DNA of 46,269 nt from JAKEHA01 sp964560355 (GCA_964560355.1 CAZLLI010000011.1:1-46269); one strand, 5' to 3'; counted from the stretch's first letter, positions 9,418-18,648 are shown. Made by a program: numbers and translations. The notes: a model not told the origin generated them from the sequence alone.

Positions 9418-11466
9418 ATGACCAGTCCCATCGCGCCCAAAGTTCGCGTCGGCTTGATCGGCGCCGGCTACGTGGCCGCGCACCACCTGCGCGCGCTGAA
9501 TGCGCTCCCGTTCGTCGAAGTCGTCGGCATCTGCGACCGCGACCGCTCGCGCGCGGAAGCGTTGGCGAGGAAGTTCCGGGTTGGTGCAGTTTATTCGGAC
9601 CTCTCGTCAATGGCTGGGGCGAGGCCTGAGGTAATTCACATTCTCACCCCGCCCGAATCGCATTGCTCGCTAGCGCTCGCATCCATGGAAATGGGCTGCC
9701 ACGTCTTCGTCGAGAAGCCGATGGCGGAGTCGGTGGAGGAGTGCGACCGCATGATCGCGTTCGCGCGCGCGAAGGGCGTCGTGCTGTCGGTCAACCACTC
9801 GGACCGTTTCGACCCGGTGGTGCTGCAGGCGATCAAGGTCGCGCGCTCGGGTGCGATCGGCGACGTGCTCGCGGTGCACTCGATTCGAAGCTCGGACTAC
9901 CCGACCTACGCGGGCGGGCCGCTCCCGCAGCCGTATCGCCAGGGGTCGTATCCGTTCCGCGACCTGGGCGTGCACAGCTTGTATTTGGTCGAGAGCTTCG
10001 TGGGGCCGGTGCAGAACCTGATGGTTCGCTTCTACGAATCGGGTCGTAACCCCATGCTCACCTTCGACGAGTGGCGCGCGTACGCGGAGTGCGAGCAAGG
10101 CACGGGCTCGATGTATCTCTCGTGGAACACGCGCCCCATCCAAAGCGAACTGGAGATCCACGGCACGCGCGGTGTCATCAAGGTCGACCGCTTCCTGCAA
10201 GTGTGCGACGTCAATCGCATCCTGCCGGGGCCGAAGCAGATCGGAAACATCCTGAACGGATTTCGCAACGCGGTGAAGCGCTCGTTCGTGATCCCGTTCA
10301 ACCTGGTGCGCTTCATGACGGGGTCGCTGAAGCCGTCGCCGGGGATCTATCGCTGCGTGCAGGATTTTCACATCGCGCTCCGCAACGGCGCCACCATCCC
10401 GGTGCCGGCCGAAGAAGGGCGCCGCATGGCGAAGTGGATCGATTTCGCGAGCCGCGACGCCGACCACCAAAAGGCGCTCCGTCTCCAGCACGAGATGACG
10501 AAGCCGCTCGCGCACGCGCGCGTGCTCGTCACGGGCGGCGCGGGATTCCTGGGGCGCGTGCTGGTCGAGCGCCTGCGCGAGCGCGGCGACGCGGTGCGGC
10601 TCCTCTTGCGGCGCGGCGCCGGCGCGGACGACGCCGTCGTGGTGGGAAGCCTGGGCCAGCCCGACCTGGTCGACCGCGCGGTGCAAGGCGTCGACGTGGT
10701 CTATCACTTGGGCGCGGCCATGAAGGGCGCCAAGGAAGAGTTCGAGCAGGGGACGGTGTGGGGGACGCGCAATATCATCGACGCGTGCGTGCGCCACGGC
10801 GCGGCACTCGTGTACGTGAGCTCGATGAGTGTGGCCGACCACGCGGGCCACGCGGACGGCGTGCCGGTCACCGAGCAGTCGCCGTACGAACCGCACCCCG
10901 ATCGCCGCGGCGTGTACACGCAGACCAAGTTTCGCGCCGAGCAGATGGTGCTCGACGCCGTGCGCGAGCAAGGGCTGCGCGCGGTGGTGGTGCGGCCGGG
11001 GCAGATCTTCGGCCCCGGCGCCGAGCACGTGACGCCGAACGGCGTCATCGGTCTGGCGGGGCGCTGGATCGTCGCGGGGGGCGGTACGCGCATGCTGCCG
11101 CTCGTCTATCGCGACGACGTCGTCGACGCGCTGCTTGCCGCCGCGCAGTCGGAACGCGCGTGGGGACAGGTGATCAACGTGGTCGACCCGACCGCGATCA
11201 CGCAGAACGACTACCTCGCGTGGGCGGCGCGCGTGCAGCCGCTCAAGGTGGTGCGCTGGCCGGTGTGGGTGCTGATGGTGCTCGCGACCGGAATCGAAGT
11301 GCTGGGGAAAGTGCTCAAGCGCGACGTGCCGCTCACGCGCTACAAGATTCGTTCGCTGAAACCGCTCTCGCCCTTCGACGTCGCGAAAGCGCGCGACGTG
11401 CTGGGCTGGTCGCCGCGTGTGGGCACCTTGGATGGATTGAAGCGAACTTTCGGCGGGGGAGTTTAG
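9418..11466 (+). CDS. Fusion: Gfo/Idh/MocA oxidoreductase + NAD-dependent epimerase/dehydratase
   Basis: A 682-aa two-enzyme fusion. Residues about 8-355 are a Gfo/Idh/MocA dehydrogenase: Rossmann GLIGAGYVAAHHLRAL, the EKPM cofactor/substrate motif, and a C-terminal alpha/beta domain with DLGVHSLYLVE. Residues about 366-682 are an extended SDR: VLVTGGAGFLGRVLVERL, VYVSSMS, and catalytic Y500 and K504 in YTQTK. A hydrophobic helix follows (about 612-632). Each half has its cofactor-binding motif, so both should be active on a sugar or sugar nucleotide. It lies 10 nt after hldD, which suggests a surface-polysaccharide role, but the substrate cannot be read from the sequence. The frame is continuous across the junction, so this is a genuine fusion and not a frameshift. 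Confidence 0.88.
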   Translation: MTSPIAPKVRVGLIGAGYVAAHHLRALNALPFVEVVGICDRDRSRAEALARKFRVGAVYSDLSSMAGARPEVIHILTPPESHCSLALASMEMGCHVFVEKPMAESVEECDRMIAFARAKGVVLSVNHSDRFDPVVLQAIKVARSGAIGDVLAVHSIRSSDYPTYAGGPLPQPYRQGSYPFRDLGVHSLYLVESFVGPVQNLMVRFYESGRNPMLTFDEWRAYAECEQGTGSMYLSWNTRPIQSELEIHGTRGVIKVDRFLQVCDVNRILPGPKQIGNILNGFRNAVKRSFVIPFNLVRFMTGSLKPSPGIYRCVQDFHIALRNGATIPVPAEEGRRMAKWIDFASRDADHQKALRLQHEMTKPLAHARVLVTGGAGFLGRVLVERLRERGDAVRLLLRRGAGADDAVVVGSLGQPDLVDRAVQGVDVVYHLGAAMKGAKEEFEQGTVWGTRNIIDACVRHGAALVYVSSMSVADHAGHADGVPVTEQSPYEPHPDRRGVYTQTKFRAEQMVLDAVREQGLRAVVVRPGQIFGPGAEHVTPNGVIGLAGRWIVAGGGTRMLPLVYRDDVVDALLAAAQSERAWGQVINVVDPTAITQNDYLAWAARVQPLKVVRWPVWVLMVLATGIEVLGKVLKRDVPLTRYKIRSLKPLSPFDVAKARDVLGWSPRVGTLDGLKRTFGGGV

Positions 11467-11598
11467 CGCCGCGCCGGGCGCGGACCACGCGGCACATCGT
11501 CGCTGCGTGGATACCCGGGTCGATGACCGGACTCATTGTTCCGGCCCCGCGCCGACGCGGCTAAACCATTATAGAGGCGTACGGACGCCCTTTCCAGC

Positions 11599-12834
11599 CT
11601 AGAACCCGAACGACGCCTGGATGGCCGGGATGAGATCCCAGTCGTCCGGGAAGCGCGTCATCTGCGCCACACCCTTGATCGCCAAGTCGCGCGACACGTG
11701 ATAGCCGACGCCGGTCTCGACGCGGTACACGTTCTCGTCCCACGACATGGTTTCGCCCGCGCTGTTCTGAACGTTCGCGAACACCAAGCCGTCGACGCGC
11801 GCGCACACGTCCCAGCCCGGCGCCAGCGCGTACACGGTCTGCAGGTACGCCGACTGGTTGCTCAACCCGTCGGCGCGGATGGGTGTGTCGTAGCGGTTGT
11901 AGAAGTATTCGCCCATGAACCACAGGCGCCCGACCTTCCAGTCGAAGCTCAAGCCGTACAAGTCTTGGTAGTAGTCGTTGACGGTGCGACCCGCGGGCAG
12001 GTACTGCGCGACCGCGCGGTCCAGGTAGGCGCCGTGGGCGATCGATCCCCACACCTTGAATCCGGGCGTGAAGGCGAAGCCGAGCTTGGCATGCGGCGCG
12101 AGGTTGTCGTTGATGTCGGTGCCTTGCACGGTCGCCGACGGCGGACCGAGTGTGAGTCCGAGCGAGAATTCGAGCCGCCCCAGCGTGCCGAGCGTGAACA
12201 ACCCGTAGTTCCAGCAGTTGTCGTATAACACCGGCATGGCGGCGTAGCGGTAGCCGCGCGTCCCGTTGGAGTCGGCGTAGGTGACGCCGTACTCCTGGCC
12301 GCGCCCGCGTTTCGACAACAGGTCGTCGAGGTCGTTCGGCATCATGGTGTAGGGCAGCGTCGACTTCCAGTACTGCTGCAGCGGAATCCCGATCAGCGGG
12401 TTCTTGTTCGAGTACGTGTTGCTGGCCCAGATGCCGTCGTGGACGGGAATGAGCCCCGCTTCGATGAAGATGTTCCGTTCTTCGTGCACGCGCTGCATGA
12501 TGTAGCCGCCGAAGAAGCGGAACTCGCTGTAGCTCTCGGGCGAAATCAAGAACTGCAGGTACACCGACGTGTTGCCGCGCTTGCCGTCGACGAACAGGCG
12601 CGTACGCAACGCGTCGAAGTTGCCGTCGTTGGTGTTGTTGGTATTGAGGTAGCGGTAGTCGCCGACGTCGGACGCGACCAGGTCGACCAGCCCGCGCACC
12701 TGGATGGCGCTCGTGGTCTGCGCGCGCGCGCTCACCGCGATGCCGAGCAGCGCCAGCACCAGGAACGTCGCGACGGCGATCGAGCGCCCCGCGGTGGAAG
12801 GAACCATGTGGATCGTGTGCGTCGTGCGTCTCAT
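11599..12834 (-). CDS. Outer-membrane porin-like beta-barrel
   Basis: A 411-aa predicted outer-membrane protein. It has an N-terminal signal sequence with hydrophobic core SIAVATFLVLALLGIAVSARA and cleavage likely just before QTTSAIQ. The body has alternating aromatic/polar strands (FDALRTRLFVDGKRGNTSVY, RLWFMGEYFYNRYDT), and the last residues QASFGF end in Phe as BAM substrates do. Length and organisation resemble phosphate-selective or general porins, but the specificity is unknown. Its ATG overlaps the stop of the upstream histidine-kinase gene (ATGA), so the two are translationally coupled. Another reading frame over the same DNA (11561-12853) is only a shadow. Confidence 0.8.
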   Translation of the reverse strand: MRRTTHTIHMVPSTAGRSIAVATFLVLALLGIAVSARAQTTSAIQVRGLVDLVASDVGDYRYLNTNNTNDGNFDALRTRLFVDGKRGNTSVYLQFLISPESYSEFRFFGGYIMQRVHEERNIFIEAGLIPVHDGIWASNTYSNKNPLIGIPLQQYWKSTLPYTMMPNDLDDLLSKRGRGQEYGVTYADSNGTRGYRYAAMPVLYDNCWNYGLFTLGTLGRLEFSLGLTLGPPSATVQGTDINDNLAPHAKLGFAFTPGFKVWGSIAHGAYLDRAVAQYLPAGRTVNDYYQDLYGLSFDWKVGRLWFMGEYFYNRYDTPIRADGLSNQSAYLQTVYALAPGWDVCARVDGLVFANVQNSAGETMSWDENVYRVETGVGYHVSRDLAIKGVAQMTRFPDDWDLIPAIQASFGF

Positions 12835-14729
12835 ACCAGGACTCCTTGTTCATTCTGCGGCGCGCTCACCGGAGCGCTCGCCGCGGGCCCCGAACGGGGC
12901 AGCGCGATCGCGAACGTACTGCCGCGACCGGGCGTGCTGGTGACCGTGATCCGGCCGCCGTGCTTCTCGACGATCGCCTTGCACAGCGCCAGACCCAGAC
13001 CGAATCCCTTGCTCCCGAAACCGTAAGTACCCGACGAGTGGTGCATGACGTCGCCCACTTCGTAGATTTTGTCGAAGATCCACTTGAGCTCGTGCTGCGG
13101 GATGCCGATGCCGGTGTCTTCGACGGTGACGTGGACTTCCTTCTCGCACTGGCGCGTCGATACGCGGACGCGCCCGCCGTCGGCGGTGAAGCGGACGGCG
13201 TTGTCGAGGAGCGCGAGGAACGCGTCGGCGAAGCGCTGCGGGTCGACCACCGCGAAGAGGGGCTCGTCGCCGAGCTCGAGGGTAAGGCGGAGCTTGCGCG
13301 CCTCCGCCACCACGCGGCGGTCCATGGCCGCTTCGCGCACGATCTCGCGAATGTCGCGCCGGCACAATTGCAGCGACTGCAGCCCCTGCTCGTAGTAGGT
13401 GAGGTCCAACATCGACTGCACGAGCTTGTTTAGCCCCGTGAGCTGTTCGGTGATCATGGTGGTGGTCTCGCGCACCTTCTCCGGCAATTGCCCCATGGCG
13501 CCGCTCGCGATCATTTCGTTGAAGCCGGTGATGATGGTGAGCGGCGTGCGCAGCTCGTGGCCGGCCAGAGCGATGAAGTTGCTCTTGGCCTGGTCGAGAT
13601 TTTTCAGGTTTTGCACGTAGGTGGAGAGCGACTCGCGCATGAGCGCGAAGTTCTTGCTCAAGAGCGCGAGCTCGTCGCGCCCGCGCATGTCGATGGGGTA
13701 GTTGTACTGGCCCTTCTGCAAAGCCACCGACGCGGCCACGATGCGCGAGAGCGGACTCGTGATGGAGTTCGCGACCCCGAAGCCCACCACCAGCGTCACC
13801 GCCAGCGCGGCCAAGCCGCCGAGCGCGAGCCGGCGCTCGAGCATGAGAATGGGCGCCATCTCGGCCATGAGCTCGCGGCCGATGAGCGCGTCGAAGCCGT
13901 CTTCGGGCGCGACCCCGCCCACGCCGACGTGGATGGTGAGGTACTCGCGCCCGTTGTGGTCGCGGCTGAAGGCGTCGGACAGCGTCACCGAGCCGCGCGC
14001 GATGGTGGTGGCGACGTCGGCGCGCGGGTGCCAGTCGACGGATTCGCCGGGCGCGGTGGCGTAGGTGCTCGCGAGCGCGACACCGTTGCGCGCCATGCAC
14101 ACGTCGGCGCCGGTGAGGCGCTTCACTTCGCCCGCGAACTCGTCGTCCAAGTAGCTCCCCAGGCGAATCACGGCCTCCAAGTTGTGCAGGACGTACACGG
14201 GCGCGACCGCCGCCGCCACGATGCGCCCGCCGTCCTCGTAGAAGTCCGCCACCGCGGAGCCGCGCATCGCGAGGCCGAGGCCCGCGCCGCCGCCGCGCGC
14301 GTCGTTCGCCGTCACCGCGGCGTGGGCGAGACGGTCGTCGCCGCCCCCGCGCGCGACGCGCGTGATGAAGCGCCCGTCGGCGTCGAACACTTCCATGAAG
14401 TCGGCGTCGGTGATGCGCAGGAAATCGTCGGCGATGCCTTCCAGCGTGGGCACGAACTCGGCGCCGCGCTCTTCGCGCGGGATCGAGAACGGCGCGAAGA
14501 AGCGCGGGTCGCGCACCGTCACCTGCGCCATGCTGACGAGCTCGTTGCGGCGCGACGTCACCATCTGCACGAAGACCGAGCCCGCTTCGGTGAGGCTCTC
14601 ATTGACGCGACGGCGCACGGTGTCGTTGGCCGTGTGCATGGCCGAGAGCAGGATCGTCACCAAGATGGCGATCAGCGGCACGGTCGTGAGCACGACGATG
14701 CGAGATCTGACGGATCCGAAACGCAGCAT
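12831..14729 (-). CDS. Membrane sensor histidine kinase
   Basis: A 632-aa kinase. TM1 is near residues 9-30 (IVVLTTVPLIAILVTILLSA). A periplasmic sensor region of about 290 residues (Cache-like by size and position) follows, then TM2 (GGLAALAVTLVVGFGVANSI). A HAMP linker leads to HisKA with the phospho-acceptor H391 in AGHELRTPLT. HATPase_c shows the N box (LLDNAVRFT), the G1 box DTGIGIP and GFGLGLALCKAIVEKHGG. The start is placed at 14729 (MLRFGSV), because longer versions add a non-hydrophobic extension that overlaps the preceding gene. It lies 23 nt after the cupredoxin-like gene and overlaps the porin gene by 4 nt. No response regulator is adjacent. It could sense a redox or small-molecule signal, which is inference from its neighbours. 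Confidence 0.93.
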   Translation of the reverse strand: MLRFGSVRSRIVVLTTVPLIAILVTILLSAMHTANDTVRRRVNESLTEAGSVFVQMVTSRRNELVSMAQVTVRDPRFFAPFSIPREERGAEFVPTLEGIADDFLRITDADFMEVFDADGRFITRVARGGGDDRLAHAAVTANDARGGGAGLGLAMRGSAVADFYEDGGRIVAAAVAPVYVLHNLEAVIRLGSYLDDEFAGEVKRLTGADVCMARNGVALASTYATAPGESVDWHPRADVATTIARGSVTLSDAFSRDHNGREYLTIHVGVGGVAPEDGFDALIGRELMAEMAPILMLERRLALGGLAALAVTLVVGFGVANSITSPLSRIVAASVALQKGQYNYPIDMRGRDELALLSKNFALMRESLSTYVQNLKNLDQAKSNFIALAGHELRTPLTIITGFNEMIASGAMGQLPEKVRETTTMITEQLTGLNKLVQSMLDLTYYEQGLQSLQLCRRDIREIVREAAMDRRVVAEARKLRLTLELGDEPLFAVVDPQRFADAFLALLDNAVRFTADGGRVRVSTRQCEKEVHVTVEDTGIGIPQHELKWIFDKIYEVGDVMHHSSGTYGFGSKGFGLGLALCKAIVEKHGGRITVTSTPGRGSTFAIALPRSGPAASAPVSAPQNEQGVLV

Positions 14730-14752
14730 GCGATCCTCGTCGTTCCTGAAAC

Positions 14753-15469
14753 CTAGAGCGACACGTCCAACTTGGTGACGCCGTCGCCCACCGACGTCTT
14801 CACGGTGCGGTCGCCCAAGTCCGGGTGCCAAACCTTCAGCGTGTAGTCGCCGTTGGGCACGTTCGACAGCACGAACTCCCCGTTTTCGTCGGGTTGGGTG
14901 ACGAACGGTGTGTCGACCACCAGCACGTACGCCGACATGGTCGAGTGAATGTCACAAAACACTTGCACGACGCCGGGCTTGTCGAAGGTGACGCTCTTCG
15001 ACTTGCCCTTGCCGTAGTAACCGAGGTCGAACTTGCGCGGCTTCGAGTACGAAAACACGTTGTGGTACACGAGGTCGCCGTTGGGGAAGTCGATGGTGGC
15101 GCCGACGGGAACGCCGAGCACGTGCGGCTCGAACGACTGGTTGATCTGCCACAGCTCGGGGCGGTCGCCCCGCGATCGCTCGACCCCGCGCGTGCCCGGT
15201 CCCTCGAGGTACACGACCACGTCCTTGGGCGTGGTCGAGCGGGGCGCGCGGGCACCGCTGCCGATCGAGTTCAGGGTGCCGGCGTAGGGGTCCAGGCCCG
15301 CCGACATGGGGGCGGCGACGTCGGACACGATGCGGACGGTGCCGCGGATCTCGCCGGCGTGCACGACGGTGGCGAAAAGCATCCACAGCGCGGGAACCAA
15401 AACGATCCACCAGCGCGGGCGTCCGCGGCGTTTGTTGGGGCGCCGATGGAGAGGATTGGACAGCGTCAT
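14753..15469 (-). CDS. Secreted cupredoxin-like protein with carboxypeptidase-regulatory-like C-terminus
   Basis: A 238-aa exported protein. It has a basic N-terminus and hydrophobic signal WWIVLVPALWMLFATVVHAG. The central domain resembles plastocyanin-like or methylamine-utilisation-type cupredoxins. VYHNVFSYSKPRKFDLGYYG supplies one His, and VFCDIHSTMSAYVLVV supplies Cys, His and Met in type-1 copper spacing. The C-terminal part (NGEFVLSNVPNGDYTLKVWH) looks like a carboxypeptidase regulatory-like beta-sandwich. The start is set at 15469 because upstream extension is Arg-rich and lacks a signal. It is first gene of the operon with the histidine kinase and porin. Periplasmic electron transfer or copper sensing is plausible but not shown. 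Confidence 0.78.
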   Translation of the reverse strand: MTLSNPLHRRPNKRRGRPRWWIVLVPALWMLFATVVHAGEIRGTVRIVSDVAAPMSAGLDPYAGTLNSIGSGARAPRSTTPKDVVVYLEGPGTRGVERSRGDRPELWQINQSFEPHVLGVPVGATIDFPNGDLVYHNVFSYSKPRKFDLGYYGKGKSKSVTFDKPGVVQVFCDIHSTMSAYVLVVDTPFVTQPDENGEFVLSNVPNGDYTLKVWHPDLGDRTVKTSVGDGVTKLDVSL

Positions 15470-15649
15470 AAGGCGTTCACTTCCAATGGATTGCGCCCGG
15501 CGTCGGACCCTCTTTCGCAAGGGGCGACGGCGCCGGCGCCAAGGGTTTCGAGAAGCCGCGCGGGGGAAGCCGGCGGCACCATTCGGGAATCCCGCGAAGC
15601 TTGTGCAACGCGCGTGCCGCGGAGGGACGTACGAGGAGGAACTGCGAGG

Positions 15650-15678
15650 TTGAGCGAAGCGTCGTCGCGTCCTACAAT
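15650..15678 (+). promoter_or_regulatory. Promoter of the ABC transporter operon
   Basis: TTGAGC (15650-15655), a 17-nt spacer and TACAAT (15673-15678), 30 nt before the ATG at 15709. The -10 context CTACAATGCGAC is repeated upstream of the gene at 31116. Confidence 0.55.
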
Positions 15679-15708
15679 GCGACGCTCGCTCGCCGTCGAG
15701 GTGCAACC

Positions 15709-16593
15709 ATGAAACTATTGATCGAACGAGTCGGCAAAACTTACCGGGGTCGCGTGCGCGGCTTGGACGACTTCACGCTCGCGCTCGGCCCCGGCGTGCT
15801 CGGGCTCCTCGGCCCCAACGGTGCCGGCAAGTCGACGCTGATGCGCATCCTCGCGACCATCACGCGTCCCACCGACGGACGCGTGACCTGGAACGACGTC
15901 GACATCGCACGATCGCCCGACCGCTTGCGCGCCGAGCTCGGATTTCTCCCGCAGGACTTCGGCGTGTATCCCAACTTGAACGCGCAGGAGTTTCTCGAGT
16001 ACATCGCGGCCGCGAAGGGCATCGAGTCGCGCGCGGCGCGCCGCCGCATCGACGAATTGCTCGCGCTCGTCAATCTCTCGGGCGTGCGACGACGGCCGCT
16101 CGGCGGATTCTCGGGCGGCATGAAACAGCGCGTCGGCATCGCGCAGGCGCTCTTGAACGACCCCAAGCTCCTCATCGTCGACGAGCCCACCGCCGGTCTC
16201 GACCCCGAGGAGCGCGTGCGCTTCCGCAATCTGTTGTCGGACCTTTCGGGCGAGCGCGTCGTCATTCTGTCGACGCACATCGTCTCCGACGTCGAAGCCA
16301 CGGCGACCCACATCGCGCTCATCAACCACGGGAGGCTGGTCGTAGCGTCCTCGCCCGAAGCGCTCTTGCGAACGGTGGAAGGTCGCGTGTGGGAGTGGAT
16401 GGTGGCGAGCGCCGAACTGACCGCGACCAAGCAACGCCACCGCATCTCGTCGACCATTCGCAGGAGCGACGGCGTGCGCGTGCGCGCGATCGCGGAATCG
16501 GCGCCGACGACGGACGCGCAGCGCGTGGCACCGTCGCTCGAAGACGCGTACCTCTTCCACATCGCGCCCGCGGCGGCCGCGACGACGGCGTGA
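15709..16593 (+). CDS. ABC transporter ATP-binding protein
   Basis: A 294-aa ABC ATPase that would power the permease encoded next. Walker A is GLLGPNGAGKSTLMRIL, the Q-loop is near FLPQDFGVYP, and the signature is FSGGMKQRVGIAQALL. Walker B is LLIVDEPTAGLDPEE and the switch His lies in LSTHIVSDVE. About 60 C-terminal residues after the core form the usual accessory segment of CcmA/NatA-type exporters. The ATG at 15709 is chosen because the beta-strand IERVGKTYRG begins there and a promoter lies just upstream. The next gene starts within its stop codon (GTGA). The substrate is unknown; ABC-2 or gliding-type export is likely. Confidence 0.93.
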   Translation: MKLLIERVGKTYRGRVRGLDDFTLALGPGVLGLLGPNGAGKSTLMRILATITRPTDGRVTWNDVDIARSPDRLRAELGFLPQDFGVYPNLNAQEFLEYIAAAKGIESRAARRRIDELLALVNLSGVRRRPLGGFSGGMKQRVGIAQALLNDPKLLIVDEPTAGLDPEERVRFRNLLSDLSGERVVILSTHIVSDVEATATHIALINHGRLVVASSPEALLRTVEGRVWEWMVASAELTATKQRHRISSTIRRSDGVRVRAIAESAPTTDAQRVAPSLEDAYLFHIAPAAAATTA

Positions 16594-18197
16594 ACCTGGT
16601 CGCGCGGTTGTACCACCTCGCGCGCGCGGACTTTTTCGAGCGCGTGCGACGCCACGGCTTCTTGATCACGCTGCTTTTGTGCGTGTACGCCGGCTACGCG
16701 TTCCTCCCGCCCAACCCCAGCCCGTACGCGACCTTGAAGCTCGACCACTACCGCGGCGTGTACAACTCCGCGTGGGTGGGGACCGCGGTCGCGATGCTCT
16801 CCGCCGTGTTCATCTCCATGATCGGGTTCTACATCGTGAAGAACGCCGTCGAGCGCGACCGCCGCACGCGCGTGGGCCAGATCCTCGCCACCACGCCGCT
16901 TTCGCGCGTGCAGTACACGCTCGGGAAGACCATTTCGAATTTTGCCGTGCTCGCCGCGATGGCGCTGGTGGTGGCGGTGGCGTGCGTCGGCATGCAGTGG
17001 CTGCGCGCGGAGGATCGCTCCATCGACCTCGTGCAGTTGTTCGCGCCCTTCGTGTTGCTCACGCTGCCGATGCTGTTCGTCACCGCCGCCATCGCGGTGT
17101 TCTTCGAAACCATGCCGATTCTCCGCGGCGGCTTCGGGAACGTCGGCTACTTCTTCTTGTTCGGCGCGTTCCTCGCCGGCAGCATGACCGGTGATTCGCT
17201 CGCCCCCAAGAACGAACCCACCGGCACCGGCATCGCGCTCCCGAGCATGTTCGCCGCCGCCGAAGCCGCGTACCCAGAGTTCGAGCCCGACAGCGTCGAA
17301 GTGTCGATGGGCATCAACGTGCGAAGCGACGGCCAATGGAACCTCGACACCTTCGAGTGGGACGGCATCCACTGGACGGCGCAGCACGTCGGCTGGCGGC
17401 TGTCATGGATTGTGCTCGGACTCGCCATCGGTGCGGTGGCCGCGATTCCGTTCGACCGCTTCGACCCCGCGCGCAGTCGCCGCGCGAGAGAGCGCACACC
17501 GCGCTGGCGTCGACGCAAGCGATCCGTGGAAGAAGACCTCGTCGCCGAAGCACCCGCCGCCGACGTACACCTGACGCCGCTTGCCGCCGGCGCGCGCGGC
17601 GTGCGCATGGGGCCCATGATTCTCGCCGAGTGGAAACTCGTCGTGCGCGGGCTGCGCTGGTGGTACGCCGGGCCTGTCGCGTGCGTGTTCGCCGCCATCT
17701 TCGCGCCGCTCGCCGGCGTGCATGCGATCGTGCTACCGCTCGCGTGGTTCTGGCCGGTGCTGCAATGGTCGAAGCTCGGCACACGCGAGACCCGCTACGG
17801 CACCGACGCTCTTTTCTTCTCCGCGCCCCATCCCCTCGCGCGCCAACTCTTCGCCACTTGGATCGCCGGCGTGATGCTCGCCGTCCTCGCCGCCGGTGCC
17901 GTCGCCGTGCGCTTCGCCGTCGCCGGGGAACCCACCGCGCTCATTTCGTGGGGAGTCGGTGCGCTATTCGTCCCCGCGCTCGCGCTCGCGCTCGGCGTGT
18001 GGACCGGATCCGGCAAGTTTTTCGAAGTCCTCTACACCGCGCTCGTGTACGCCATCCTTCAGCGCGCGACACCCGTCGACTTCATGGGCGCCATCCCCGA
18101 CGCCACCGCCGCCAGCCAGTATCGCGTGTACGCCGTCATCACCGCCCTCCTCCTCGCCCTCGCCATTCTCGGCCGCCGGCGCCGCCTGCGCGCGTAG
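16590..18197 (+). CDS. ABC transporter permease (ABC-2-like), large multi-span
   Basis: A 535-aa polytopic membrane protein starting at GTG 16590, which overlaps the ATPase stop by 4 nt and so indicates translational coupling. The first half has about six hydrophobic segments (GFLITLLLCVYAGYAFLPP, AMLSAVFISMIGFYIVKNAV, NFAVLAAMALVVAVACVGM, LFAPFVLLTLPMLFVTAAIA and others). It includes a conserved-looking ILATTPLSRVQYTLGK loop of the kind seen in ABC-2 permeases. A soluble Arg-rich cytoplasmic stretch (about 290-340) separates a second membrane half (WYAGPVACVFAAIFAPLAG onward), with a similar DALFFSAPHPLARQLFATW loop. It therefore looks like two permease halves in one chain. Cargo unknown. 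Confidence 0.85.
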   Translation: MNLVARLYHLARADFFERVRRHGFLITLLLCVYAGYAFLPPNPSPYATLKLDHYRGVYNSAWVGTAVAMLSAVFISMIGFYIVKNAVERDRRTRVGQILATTPLSRVQYTLGKTISNFAVLAAMALVVAVACVGMQWLRAEDRSIDLVQLFAPFVLLTLPMLFVTAAIAVFFETMPILRGGFGNVGYFFLFGAFLAGSMTGDSLAPKNEPTGTGIALPSMFAAAEAAYPEFEPDSVEVSMGINVRSDGQWNLDTFEWDGIHWTAQHVGWRLSWIVLGLAIGAVAAIPFDRFDPARSRRARERTPRWRRRKRSVEEDLVAEAPAADVHLTPLAAGARGVRMGPMILAEWKLVVRGLRWWYAGPVACVFAAIFAPLAGVHAIVLPLAWFWPVLQWSKLGTRETRYGTDALFFSAPHPLARQLFATWIAGVMLAVLAAGAVAVRFAVAGEPTALISWGVGALFVPALALALGVWTGSGKFFEVLYTALVYAILQRATPVDFMGAIPDATAASQYRVYAVITALLLALAILGRRRRLRA

Positions 18198-18299
18198 CCA
18201 GGAAGGACTGGAAACCCCGCCTCCGCCGTGGTATAAACAACGTCTTCCGTGGTCCGCTTCGGGTTACCCGATTGCGATCTCGACCCAACGCCTTTCGGA

Positions 18300-18375
18300 G
18301 CTGGTGTAGCTCAGCCGGTAGAGCAGCGCATTCGTAATGCGCAGGTCAGCGGTTCGATTCCGCTCACCAGCTCCA
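18300..18375 (+). tRNA. tRNA-Thr (CGT), intact
   Basis: The acceptor gctggtg (18300-18306) pairs with caccagc (18365-18371), followed by discriminator T and encoded CCA. The D arm is gctcagccggtagagc, and the anticodon arm gcgcattcgtaatgcgc gives anticodon CGT. The T arm is gcggttcgattccgc. Its 3' half (18330-18375, from the anticodon loop to CCA) recurs at 27458-27503, and a degenerate full copy recurs at 29074-29146. It is therefore likely to be the attachment site of an integrative element. Confidence 0.95.
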
Positions 18376-18578
18376 TTCTAAACTCGTTGTGGAACTAGCG
18401 CTTCAAGCCTAGCGCGACTGGTCACTCGTTTGACTCCCTCTGTGCTTTACGGCACTTGTCCGGCACTCCGGGCCGGTGTCCCGCGCGGGCTGCATACTGG
18501 TTACTCAGTCGCGCCCCATTACGTCCGCAATGATGCGATGTGAGTCTCTCGTCCGAAGGTCGCGGATTGCGCGCCACC
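18376..18578. other. Intergenic, left end of the tRNA-bounded region
   Basis: No gene is visible between tRNA-Thr and the promoter of the giant protease gene. Base composition already looks less GC-rich than upstream. If the tRNA 3' end is an att site, this is the first DNA of the inserted element. Confidence 0.5.
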
Positions 18579-18607
18579 TTGACGTGTTCCCTGCGTGCTC
18601 CTATGCT
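18579..18607 (+). promoter_or_regulatory. Promoter of the giant secreted protease gene
   Basis: TTGACG (18579-18584), a 17-nt spacer and TATGCT (18602-18607). The predicted start of transcription is near 18614. GGGAGG lies at 18637-18642 ahead of ATG 18649. Confidence 0.6.
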
Positions 18608-18648
18608 TTGACAGTCAGTTCCCACCTGCAGAACCTGGGAGGCCAATC

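Noticed and set aside
11561..12853. 430-codon minus-strand frame over the porin
   Set aside because: An Arg/His-rich shadow; the overlapping frame has a signal peptide, beta strands and terminal Phe.
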